A stretch of DNA of 63,835 nt, taken from assembly GCA_947457615.1 (NCBI GenBank), contig CANGWK010000017.1:1-63835 (forward strand), in the 5' to 3' direction. How positions within the stretch are numbered: the first letter of the stretch is position 1; each line of letters opens with the position of its first letter. The notes beneath the pieces were generated by a model. It did no database searches. It saw only the letters and a program-made list of their open reading frames with translations, and was not told the DNA's origin. Shown in pieces: positions 55,805-63,835 of this stretch. A program made the translations under genes and the position numbers. This DNA comes from Flavobacteriaceae bacterium. GTDB taxonomy: Bacteria; Bacteroidota; Bacteroidia; Flavobacteriales; Flavobacteriaceae.

Positions 55805-58800
55805 TTAATCTCCCCAAAACTCTAATTCTCCAATATATGTTGTAGAAGTAAACACTAATTTCCATGTTGTTCCTGAAATATTAGGTTGAATTTTAAATCC
55901 TGTTCCTGAATAATTAATTCCTAAACCATCACTTTGAGATATCGTAGTTTGTGAGTAGGTCCCAATTGTAACTCCATCAACTATTAAAGTTGCAGAAGTT
56001 GGAAATCCACCCGTTCCTTGTTCCCTTGGAACCATAAAAATATTTCTTACAGTAACACTTCTTGGAAAAACAAATTGCCCAAATTGACTTGCTCCGCTAC
56101 TACACCAATCCATTTGAGATCTGGCGTTGTCAAAAAGTTGTTGAGGACCCCAAGCAGCATTGTTGCCATAAGTAGTTTCTCCTGTGAAGCCAACTTGTCC
56201 TCCGCCTAAAGCCGGATTAAAAGGGAAATTTCCTGATGTTGTTATAGCAGTATAAGTTCCTTTAGGAATTAATAATGCAGTAGTGTAAGCCACTGTCGTA
56301 AAACTAATCTCATTTCCATAAGAAGTTCCTGCACTATTGGTTGCATAAGCTCTCACATAATAAGTAGTTCCACCAGACAATCCCGTTATGCTACTTGTAA
56401 ACGGAGTTGTTGTTCCATCAGTACTTTTAGAATTTGCAATTGTTGGTGCTGTAGTTGTACTCCAACAAACTCCCTGAGCAGTTATTGCAGCACCACCTGT
56501 TGCTGTTACTGTACCTCCAGAACTTGCAGTAGTTCCAGTTATAGAAGTTATTGCTGTAGTAGTAACTGTTGGAGCAGATAAAAATCCATATTTTGCTTTT
56601 GTAGCATTAAAAAGCTGCATGATTTCGGCTTCAGTTAAAGCTTTATCATAGATAAGCACTTGTGGTATGTTTCCCTTGAATATTTGACCAGTACCACCAC
56701 CACTCCATTCACCTATGGATAAAGTATTTCCATTTAGGGCAGTTCCAGAAACTGTATTAGATACTTTATTGGTAATACCATCCCCATAAATGGTATGCGT
56801 TACGCCTGAACGAACTGAAGTTAAAAAATGCCACTGAGCATCTGGTAAAGTTAAATAGATACCAAACGGGAAAGGACTTTCATTTATTCCACCACCCCAT
56901 TGATTAGGAGTATTGCCATTTTTTCCTATCCAAAAACCATTGATATAATTATTATCGACTAAACGACCGTAATTAGAAGAGCCGTTGTCTTTAAACCAAA
57001 CACATACCGTAAAGTCTGTAAAAGTCGGATTGAAATTTGTTTGTATTCTGTCATCAATTCCATCAAATACCATAGTACCACTATTACTACTACTATATGT
57101 AGTACCATTTATTAAAGTACCATTATTCCCATTCCCACTTAAATCTGTCAAAGTATTCCCAGAACCAGGATAACTTGAAGTATTACTTGCGTCAAAATGA
57201 AGTTTCAATCCAGTTGTAACAAAAACAGGAGCAGTTGCGGTAAAACTAATTTCATTTCCATAAGTAGTTCCTACACTATTAGTTGCATACGCTCTAACAT
57301 AGTAAGTAGTTCCATCTATCAATCCTGTAATGCTACTTGTGAATGGAGAAGTTGTTCCGTTAGTCGTTTTGGAATTAGCTGTTGTTGGTCCAGTTGTGGT
57401 TCCCCAACAAACTCCTTGAGCGGTTATTGCTGCTCCACCTGTTGCTGTAACAGTTCCTCCAGAATTAGCAGTGGTTCCCGTTATAGAAGATATTGCAGTT
57501 GTAGTAACCGTTGGTGCAGACAATGTTGTGAAACTAATTTCATTTCCGTAAGAAGTTCCTGTACTATTTGTTGCATACGCTCTAACAAAATAAGTCGTTG
57601 CATTTGTCAATCCTGTAATACTACTTGTAAACGGAGAAGTGGTCCCGTTGGTGGTTATAGAATTAGAAATTGTTGGCCCTGATGTAGTTCTCCAACAAAC
57701 TCCTTGTGCTGTTATTGCTGCTCCGCCTGTAGCAGTTACTGTTCCTCCAGAATTGGCAGTGGTTCCCGTTAGAGAAGATATTGCAGTTGTAGTAACCGTT
57801 GGTGCCACAGCTAATGTTGTAAAGCTAATTTCATTTCCGTAAGAAGTTCCGATACTATTTGTAGCATACGCTCTAACAAAATAAGTAGTAGCATAAGTTA
57901 ATCCAGTTAGGCTACTTGTAAATGGAGTTGTTATGCCGTCGGTAGTTTTAGAATTAGTAGTTGTAGGATTAGATGCAGTACTCCAACAAACTCCTTGTGC
58001 CGTTATTGCTGCTCCACCAGTAGCAGTAACTGTTCCTCCAGAACTAGCAGTTGTTGCTGTTGTATTTGAAATTGCAGTTGTAGTTACTGTCGGCGCAATT
58101 GCTAATGTTGTAAAACTAAACTCACTTCCATAAGAGGTTCCCACACTATTCGTTGCATACGCTCTAACAAAATAAGTTGTTGCATAAGTTAATCCAGTAA
58201 TACTTGCTGTAAATGGGGAAGATGTTCCATTTGTTGTTTTATTATCCGAAGTAGTTGGTCCTGATGTAGTACTCCAACAAACGCCCTGAGCGGTTATTGC
58301 AGCGCCACCAGAGGTAGTAACAGTTCCTCCAGAACTAGCTGAAGTAGCAGTTTTAGAACTTATAGCAGTTGTTGTAATTGTTGGAGCAACTGGTAATGTT
58401 GTAAAACGTATTTGTCTACTATAAACTGTTCCTAAATTATTAGTAATAAAAGCACGAACATAATAAGTAGTTCCTCCTGTAAGACCTGATAATGCAGAAG
58501 TGTAATCTCCTGAATTTAATGAATCAATTACCGAATTATTTGCTGTCGTTGGACTAATAGAAGTACTCCAACAAATACCTCTAGAAGTAACTTGTCCTCC
58601 AAATACATTTGGAATGGTTACACTTACCGATGCACTAGTTTGTGTAATTAATATCGCTTCTGATATTGCTATTCTAGTTACGTTTGGTGCTGAAATAATT
58701 TGTCCGTTAACTGTTCTTCCAAATCCAGACCCTTTAGCACCATATCTATTGGTTGCTTTTGAGGCAACTACTATTGGCTGACCGTTTTCGCCTATTACTC

Positions 58801-61800
58801 TTACTAAATTAATTTGTAAAGTAGCATTATTTGGCAACGAAATACAACCATTGCTATCAGTAACTATTAAATCAAAATTATAACTGCCTGGTGTATTAGA
58901 TGCTGGTAAAGGAATTACTAATGGAGTCGTCGTTATAGCATCATTATTTATTGCCTCAAACGATGGTAACGCACTAGAATTATTTGTTACTAAAGTGAAA
59001 TTAGTAAGTGTAAAATTAGTAGTATATGGAATTAAGAATTGAACATCCATTGTATTTACTGGCAAAATAGTACCCAATGTAAGTACAGGTAACGCATTCA
59101 CTGTAACCACTACATCAAAAGGATTTGCAACACAACTTCCTGCAGCTCCTGAAGTTGCTGTTACAGTATAGGTAGCCGTTTGAACAAGCACCGTTGGATT
59201 TGATAATGTTCCAAAGATACTATTTTGTGAAGTTCCCGCTAAACCGCCTGTAACACCTCCTGTAACTATTGGAGCACTCCAAGTATACGTTGTATTTATT
59301 GGAATTATTGTTGCTGCAGTAGGATTTCCGTTGGTTAATATTTTATCAAATGAATCGTTACTACAAATAACAACGGTTTGATTCGGAATTACTGGTGTTG
59401 GGTTTACAGTTATAGTAACCGTAAATGCAGCACCCACACAACTTCCTGCAGCACCAGATTTTGGTGTTACCGTATAAACTACAGTTTGAACGCTATTGGT
59501 TATATTAGTTAAGGTTTCCGAAATAATCGCTTGACCAACCGTTTGATTACTTTGACCTGTAACATTTGCATTAGTTGCAACAGTCCATGTATAAGTAGTA
59601 TTTACAGGAACTATTGTAGTTGCAGATGGATTTAAATTTACTGGTGATTTTGTGAAAGCGGTGCCACTACAAATAGTTTGAGTTTGTGCAAAAATAACAG
59701 GCCTTGGATTTACATCAACAATAACTGTGAAAGATAATCCAACGCAAGAACCTGCAGCACCAGATGTTGGCGTTACTGTATAGGTTGCTGTTTGAACTAC
59801 ATTAGTTGGGTTAGTAAGTGTTCCGAAAACAGTTGTTTGCGAAGTTCCTAAAACACCTCCTGTAACCCCTCCTGTAACTACTGGAGAAGACCAAGTGTAA
59901 GTTGTGTTGAGCGGAACTATTGTAGTAGCCAATGGGTTTCCATTAGTTAATACAGTCGTAAAAGTATCAAAACTACAAATTACAGCAGTTTGATTCGGAA
60001 TTTCAGGTCTAGGATTTACTGTTACTGTAACAGAAAACGTTGCTCCTGGACAAGTTCCTGCAGCTCCCGATACTGGTGTCACTGTATAAACCACTGTTTG
60101 AACAGTATTGGTTAAATTCGTTAGTGTTTGACTAATATTTGTTTGAGCTGCTGCTTGGTTACTTTGTCCTGTTACATTGCCATTGGTTGCTACTGTCCAT
60201 GTATAAGTTGTATTCGCCGGAACAATTGTAGTTGCAGACGGATTAGAATTTATAGGCGCTATAGTAAATGCGGTAGCGCTACAAATTGTGGCTACTCGGT
60301 CAAAAATAACTGGTTTAGGATTTACTGTAACTGTTACCGTAAAGGTTGCTCCAACACAATTTCCTGTTGTTCCTGAAGTAGGCGTAACAGTATATGTAGC
60401 CGTTTGTGGAATATTTGTCGGATTAGTAAGTGTACCAAAAATAGTGCTTTGTGAAGTTCCTAGTGCACCGCCTGTAATTCCTCCAGTTACCGATGGTGCA
60501 CTCCAAGAATAAGTTGTGTTCAAAGGAACTATGGTTGTAGCATCTGGTATTGCATTAGTTAATGCAGTACTGAATGAACCTCCACTACATATAGTCTCCG
60601 TTCTTGGAGTAACAAATGGTTTTGGATTAATAGATACTATTACTGTAAATGTTTCGCCAACGCAATTTCCAGCAGACCCAGATGTTGGAGTTACTGTATA
60701 GGTAGCCGTTTGAACTATATTTGTTGGATTGGTTAATGTTCCGTTAATTGTAGTCTGTCCCGTTGCTAAAGCCCCACCTGTCAATCCACCAGTAACTACA
60801 GGTGCACTCCAAGCATAAGTCGTTCCCGATGGAACTATATGGTTATTAGCAGTTCCATTAGCAGGTGTTATCGCTGGGAAAGCAGTACCACTACAGGTAG
60901 ATATCGTTTGGGTACTCACATACGGTTTTGGATTTACCGTTACCGTAATGGTAAAAGTTGCTCCAACACAGTTTCCGGTGGCTCCAGATGTTGGAGTTAC
61001 GGTATAAACTACATTTTGTGCAATATTAGTTAAATTAGTAAGCGTTTGGCTAATACTACTTTGAGCACTAGTTTGATTGCTTTGTCCCGTTACATTTGTA
61101 TTTGTTGCAACAGTCCAAGTATAAGAAGTTCCAGTTGGAATAATAGTGGTTGGAGCCGCATTGATAGGACTTGTAGTAAAGGCATTACTACTGCAAATTG
61201 TTGCCGTTTGAGCTGGTATAACTGGGGTTGGATTTACTGTTACCACTACCGTGAAAGTAGCACCCGGACATGCACCTGAAGTTGGAGTAACCGTATACGT
61301 GGCCGTTTGTACTATATTAGTAATATTGGTTAATGTACCCGATATTGAAGATTGAGCTGTGCCTATAGCACCTCCTGTCATTCCACCCGTTACAACTGGA
61401 ACTGGCCAAGAATAAGTAGTTCCTGCAGCAATAATATTATTATTAACTCCTCCAGTTGTTGGGATTACTGTAAACGTACTCAAACTACATACAGATGTGG
61501 TTTCATTTGCAACCGTTGGTTTTGGATTTACTGTTACCGTAATAGTAAACGATGCCCCTGGACAAGTTCCTGCAGCTCCTGATACCGGAGTTACTGTATA
61601 AACAACCGTTTGTGCAACATTAGTTAAGTTCGTTAGTGTTTGACTGATATTAGTTTGTGAAGTTGCTTGACTAGTATCACCTGTAACATTAGTATTGTCA
61701 ACTACGGTCCAAGTATACGTTGTATTTGCTGGAACTATTGTTGCACCACTATTAGCAGGACTTGTTGTAAATGCCGTTGCGCTACAAATAGTTGCCGTTT

Positions 61801-63835
61801 GATTTGGAATAACTGGTTTCGGATTTACCGTTACCGTTACTGTAAAAGCAGCTCCAACACATGCTCCTGTTGTTCCTGAAGTTGGAGTAACTGTATACGT
61901 AGCTGTTTGAGGAATATTTGTCGGATTAGTAAGTGTACCAAAAATAGTGCTTTGTGAAGTTCCTAGTGCACCGCCTGTAATTCCACCCGTAACTGATGGT
62001 GCCGACCATGTGTAAGTAGTTCCTGCTGGAACTATAGTAGTCGCACTTGGAACTCCATCTGTTAAAGAAGTACTAAATGATCCGCCACTGCAAATAGTCT
62101 CCGTTCTTGGAGTTACAAATGGTTTTGGATTAATAGATACTGTAACCGTAAAGGTTTGTCCCACACAATTTCCTGCAGATCCTGATGTTGGAGTTACCGT
62201 ATACGTAGCTGTTTGAACAACATTAGTAGGATTAATTAAGGTCCCGGTAATTGTACTTGACCCGGAAGCAGAAACTCCTCCTGTCATTCCACCTGTAACT
62301 ACAGGTGCGCTCCAAGCATAAGTTGTTCCTGTTGGAACAATATTACTAGTTACTGCATTTACCGGAGTAACCGTAAAGGCGCTTGCGCTACATGTAGATG
62401 TGGTTTGTGTGCTTACAAATGGTTTTGGATTTACTGTTACTGTAATAGTAAAGGCAACTCCGACACAATTTCCTGCGTCCCCAGAAGTTGGTGTTACTGT
62501 GTAAACAACATTCTGTGCGACATTAGTTAAATTGGTTAGCGTTTGGCTAATATTACTTTGTGGTGTTGTTTGATTGCTTTGTCCGGTAACATTTGCGTTT
62601 GCTGCAACGGTCCATGTATAGGTTGTATTTGCTGGAACTATAGTATTAGTAGAAGTCGAAGTAGTTCCATCAACCCAGTTAGAGGTTGTTCCTGTAAGTG
62701 CAAAATTAGTAAGTGTTCCGTTATTAGCGTTAGATGTTGCGTCAGTTAAAGTGGTTACCCCTGTATTTGTTCCTGCAGCCGTTCCTTGATTGAATTTATA
62801 ATACGCTTTCAATCCTGATTCTGAACCTGTTAAAGAAGAGTTCATATTGTTTTGTATGTCCGTTTGTAAACGGGCTATATTCCATATACGAACTTCATCC
62901 ATACTTCCATTGTATGCCTCAGATGATTGACTTAGGGTTAAATTATTCGTCCCTCCAGCAATTGTGCCTGTCCAAGTTGAAGTTGTTATAAGGTCTCCGT
63001 TTTTATAAATTTTAACGGTATTGGCAGCATCATCAAATACAAATGCAACATGTTGCCAAACTCCAACTGTAACTGTATTATCAGGAGTAACAGCAGCATT
63101 TAAATCACCTCCTAATACCACTGCTAGTGCATTTGTAGCTCCAAATTTTCCTCCGAAAAAGTACCCAGTTCCATAATTCCTATGAACTAATCTATCCCAT
63201 TTACCATTACCCATATTCTGAGTTGGTTTTATCCATAATTCTATTGTCATAGAACTTGTAATATTTAAACTGGAATTTGTTCCGCAATCAACATAATCAT
63301 TTGTCCCATCAAAATTCAATGCATTTCCTGCTATACTGCTTGCACCTGTGATATTATTAACTGGACTCGTCGTAAAAGCAGTTGCACTACAAATAGTAGC
63401 CGTTTGTGCTGGTATTTCTGGTTTTGGATTAACCGTTACTGTTACTGTAAACGTTGTTCCAACACAAGTTCCTGCAGCACCAGAAGTTGGTGTTACAGTA
63501 TAAACTACTGTTTGAACGGTATTAGTTAAATTTGTTAAGGTTTGACTAATTGTGCTTTGGGCAACTGTTTGATTACTTTGTCCAGATACATTAGCATTGG
63601 TTACAACAGTCCAAGTATACGTTGTGCTAGCTGGAACTATAGTAGTTGCCGATGGGTTTCCATTGGTTAATGTAGTTGTAAATGCAGCTCCACTACAAAT
63701 AGTTGCTGTTTGATTTGGAATTTCAGGTCTTGGATTTATAGTTACCGTAATAGTAAACGTAGCTCCAACACACGCTCCTGCAGCTCCAGATGTTGGTGTT
63801 ACTGTATAAACTACCGTTTGAACTGTATTGGTTAA
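55805..63835 (-). CDS. Giant repeat adhesin: PKD-like array, two LamG domains, Fn3-like repeats, F5/8C-like end (5' end outside window)
   Basis: The reading frame is open from the right edge to the stop at 55805: 2676 codons, N-terminus missing. The apparent start at 63319 is a TTG inside a LamG domain (ALNFDGTNDYV); the 172 codons before it are in frame, without a stop, and encode the same repeats. Order: at least 13 full PKD-like repeats plus one partial (about 63835-59100), with LamG 1 inside one of them (about 63335-62650); a linker module; six Fn3-like repeats (about 58690-56290) with LamG 2 between the fifth and sixth (about 57215-56585); and a C-terminal discoidin (F5/8C)-like domain (QQLFDNARSQMDWCSSGASQ, YIGELEFWGD). 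No T9SS sorting domain is recognised. Probably a carbohydrate- or protein-binding surface adhesin heading the cluster. Confidence 0.85.
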   Translation of the reverse strand, partial: LTNTVQTVVYTVTPTSGAAGACVGATFTITVTINPRPEIPNQTATICSGAAFTTTLTNGNPSATTIVPASTTYTWTVVTNANVSGQSNQTVAQSTISQTLTNLTNTVQTVVYTVTPTSGAAGTCVGTTFTVTVTVNPKPEIPAQTATICSATAFTTSPVNNITGASSIAGNALNFDGTNDYVDCGTNSSLNITSSMTIELWIKPTQNMGNGKWDRLVHRNYGTGYFFGGKFGATNALAVVLGGDLNAAVTPDNTVTVGVWQHVAFVFDDAANTVKIYKNGDLITTSTWTGTIAGGTNNLTLSQSSEAYNGSMDEVRIWNIARLQTDIQNNMNSSLTGSESGLKAYYKFNQGTAAGTNTGVTTLTDATSNANNGTLTNFALTGTTSNWVDGTTSTSTNTIVPANTTYTWTVAANANVTGQSNQTTPQSNISQTLTNLTNVAQNVVYTVTPTSGDAGNCVGVAFTITVTVNPKPFVSTQTTSTCSASAFTVTPVNAVTSNIVPTGTTYAWSAPVVTGGMTGGVSASGSSTITGTLINPTNVVQTATYTVTPTSGSAGNCVGQTFTVTVSINPKPFVTPRTETICSGGSFSTSLTDGVPSATTIVPAGTTYTWSAPSVTGGITGGALGTSQSTIFGTLTNPTNIPQTATYTVTPTSGTTGACVGAAFTVTVTVNPKPVIPNQTATICSATAFTTSPANSGATIVPANTTYTWTVVDNTNVTGDTSQATSQTNISQTLTNLTNVAQTVVYTVTPVSGAAGTCPGASFTITVTVNPKPTVANETTSVCSLSTFTVIPTTGGVNNNIIAAGTTYSWPVPVVTGGMTGGAIGTAQSSISGTLTNITNIVQTATYTVTPTSGACPGATFTVVVTVNPTPVIPAQTATICSSNAFTTSPINAAPTTIIPTGTSYTWTVATNTNVTGQSNQTSAQSSISQTLTNLTNIAQNVVYTVTPTSGATGNCVGATFTITVTVNPKPYVSTQTISTCSGTAFPAITPANGTANNHIVPSGTTYAWSAPVVTGGLTGGALATGQTTINGTLTNPTNIVQTATYTVTPTSGSAGNCVGETFTVIVSINPKPFVTPRTETICSGGSFSTALTNAIPDATTIVPLNTTYSWSAPSVTGGITGGALGTSQSTIFGTLTNPTNIPQTATYTVTPTSGTTGNCVGATFTVTVTVNPKPVIFDRVATICSATAFTIAPINSNPSATTIVPANTTYTWTVATNGNVTGQSNQAAAQTNISQTLTNLTNTVQTVVYTVTPVSGAAGTCPGATFSVTVTVNPRPEIPNQTAVICSFDTFTTVLTNGNPLATTIVPLNTTYTWSSPVVTGGVTGGVLGTSQTTVFGTLTNPTNVVQTATYTVTPTSGAAGSCVGLSFTVIVDVNPRPVIFAQTQTICSGTAFTKSPVNLNPSATTIVPVNTTYTWTVATNANVTGQSNQTVGQAIISETLTNITNSVQTVVYTVTPKSGAAGSCVGAAFTVTITVNPTPVIPNQTVVICSNDSFDKILTNGNPTAATIIPINTTYTWSAPIVTGGVTGGLAGTSQNSIFGTLSNPTVLVQTATYTVTATSGAAGSCVANPFDVVVTVNALPVLTLGTILPVNTMDVQFLIPYTTNFTLTNFTLVTNNSSALPSFEAINNDAITTTPLVIPLPASNTPGSYNFDLIVTDSNGCISLPNNATLQINLVRVIGENGQPIVVASKATNRYGAKGSGFGRTVNGQIISAPNVTRIAISEAILITQTSASVSVTIPNVFGGQVTSRGICWSTSISPTTANNSVIDSLNSGDYTSALSGLTGGTTYYVRAFITNNLGTVYSRQIRFTTLPVAPTITTTAISSKTATSASSGGTVTTSGGAAITAQGVCWSTTSGPTTSDNKTTNGTSSPFTASITGLTYATTYFVRAYATNSVGTSYGSEFSFTTLAIAPTVTTTAISNTTATTASSGGTVTATGGAAITAQGVCWSTASNPTTTNSKTTDGITTPFTSSLTGLTYATTYFVRAYATNSIGTSYGNEISFTTLAVAPTVTTTAISSLTGTTANSGGTVTATGGAAITAQGVCWRTTSGPTISNSITTNGTTSPFTSSITGLTNATTYFVRAYATNSTGTSYGNEISFTTLSAPTVTTTAISSITGTTANSGGTVTATGGAAITAQGVCWGTTTGPTTANSKTTNGTTSPFTSSITGLIDGTTYYVRAYATNSVGTTYGNEISFTATAPVFVTTGLKLHFDASNTSSYPGSGNTLTDLSGNGNNGTLINGTTYSSSNSGTMVFDGIDDRIQTNFNPTFTDFTVCVWFKDNGSSNYGRLVDNNYINGFWIGKNGNTPNQWGGGINESPFPFGIYLTLPDAQWHFLTSVRSGVTHTIYGDGITNKVSNTVSGTALNGNTLSIGEWSGGGTGQIFKGNIPQVLIYDKALTEAEIMQLFNATKAKYGFLSAPTVTTTAITSITGTTASSGGTVTATGGAAITAQGVCWSTTTAPTIANSKSTDGTTTPFTSSITGLSGGTTYYVRAYATNSAGTSYGNEISFTTVAYTTALLIPKGTYTAITTSGNFPFNPALGGGQVGFTGETTYGNNAAWGPQQLFDNARSQMDWCSSGASQFGQFVFPRSVTVRNIFMVPREQGTGGFPTSATLIVDGVTIGTYSQTTISQSDGLGINYSGTGFKIQPNISGTTWKLVFTSTTYIGELEFWGD
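56290..58690 (-). repeat. Six Fn3-like repeats of 96-97 residues with LamG insertion
   Basis: Repeats carry APTVTTTAISS, GGAAITAQGVCWST, TSSITGLT and TYFVRAYATNSVGTSYGNEI. Starts of equivalent DNA lie at about 57240, 57528, 57819 and 58110, a 288-291-base period with high nucleotide identity. LamG 2 (FDASNTSSYPGSGNTLTDLS to AEIMQLFNATKAKYG) lies between units 5 and 6. Confidence 0.85.
59100..63835 (-). repeat. PKD-like repeat array of two subtypes
   Basis: Units of about 98 residues end in VTVNPKP. Subtype V reads YTWTVATNxNVTGQSNQ, ISQTLTNLTN, QTVVYTVTP; subtype S reads YxWSAPxVTGGxTGG, IxGTLTNPTN, QTATYTVTP. Order from the N-terminal side: (partial)-V-V-S-S-V-S-V-S-S-V-S-V-S. Confidence 0.85.
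59710..62640 (-). repeat. Segmental duplication of about 1.5 kb inside the PKD-like array
   Basis: A block V-S-S-V-S occurs twice in tandem. A stretch of about 70 bases beginning GGAATATTTGTCGG at 60408 recurs without change at 61911 (offset 1503). TTCTTGGAGT at 60601 recurs at 62104 (offset 1503). GGTTTTGGATTTACCGT at about 60924 matches about 62421 (offset 1497). The first four units correspond one to one; the fifth pair agrees only in subtype. Confidence 0.8.

Noticed and set aside
57197..57682. 161-codon plus-strand frame rich in Cys, Ser and Asn, and similar frames at 60128, 61046, 61352 and 61667
   Set aside because: They are antisense to the giant repeat gene. Their odd composition is the repeat read in another frame, and none has a leader or a family match.
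55805..63835. CRISPR-like regular spacing of similar sequences
   Set aside because: The units are about 290 bases, all coding and continuous in one frame, with no short identical repeats separated by unique spacers.

Overview
The window is a contiguous stretch of a Flavobacterium-like chromosome (phylum Bacteroidota). This rests on the low GC content, TAnnTTTG-type -7 promoter boxes, a mostly absent Shine-Dalgarno sequence, a 287-residue primary sigma factor without region 1.1, and family content: PorT, the lipoprotein-type Omp85 TamL, a DUF5686 receptor-like protein, a GYDIA-type GHMP kinase and a type IX secretion (T9SS) C-terminal sorting domain.

Layout. 1-5.3 kb, minus strand: membrane pyrophosphatase HppA (runs off the left edge), a DUF5686 outer-membrane protein, and PdhB. 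5.5-11.3 kb, plus strand: EtfB-EtfA, a bifunctional nuclease with a UVR tail, ThyA, a decayed 2TM-domain gene, FolA and UbiE. 11.4-15.4 kb: PorT, a convergent SpoU methyltransferase, and TamL. 15.4-18.8 kb: FbaA, AccD, and a convergent MacB-like permease. 18.9-21.2 kb, minus: EptA-like phosphoethanolamine transferase overlapping a PAP2 phosphatase, probably a lipid A remodelling pair. 21.6-30.2 kb, plus: a retropepsin/PDZ protein, PurH, and the cell-shape operon mreB-mreC-mreD-mrdA-rodA. 30.3-32.6 kb, minus: a GT2 plus GT39 pair. 32.8-37.9 kb, plus: RpoD, Rpe, a Dus-family enzyme, HMG-CoA reductase and a GHMP kinase. 38.0-45.5 kb, minus: an envelope operon coaX - FadL-like OMP - TPR protein - lptC - small membrane protein - CNNM/CBS protein - PpiD-like foldase. 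tRNA-Phe lies at 45.6 kb.

Right of tRNA-Phe the character changes completely. Every gene from 46.0 to 63.8 kb encodes a predicted secreted or surface protein: a 1066-aa T9SS substrate with five SusF-like repeats, an OmpA-family protein, a 1271-aa IgGFc-binding/PKD/Fn3 protein, a tail-fibre-like 299-aa protein, and a giant repeat protein. The giant frame stays open to the right edge (at least 2676 codons), so the apparent start at 63319 is internal. Its array contains a roughly 1.5-kb segmental duplication and a LamG domain inserted into the middle of one repeat unit. This adhesin locus is the most interesting part of the window. None of its three large minus-strand products ends in a recognisable T9SS sorting domain.

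Smaller signals of note: a perfect 26-bp palindrome upstream of the 2TM pseudogene; two copies of a palindromic dispersed element, each just downstream of a terminator; an inverted repeat overlapping the -7 box of the dus gene; an AccD without its zinc-ribbon cysteines; and a U-U mismatch in the T-stem of tRNA-Phe. All family assignments come from reading translated sequence by eye; no database search was run.
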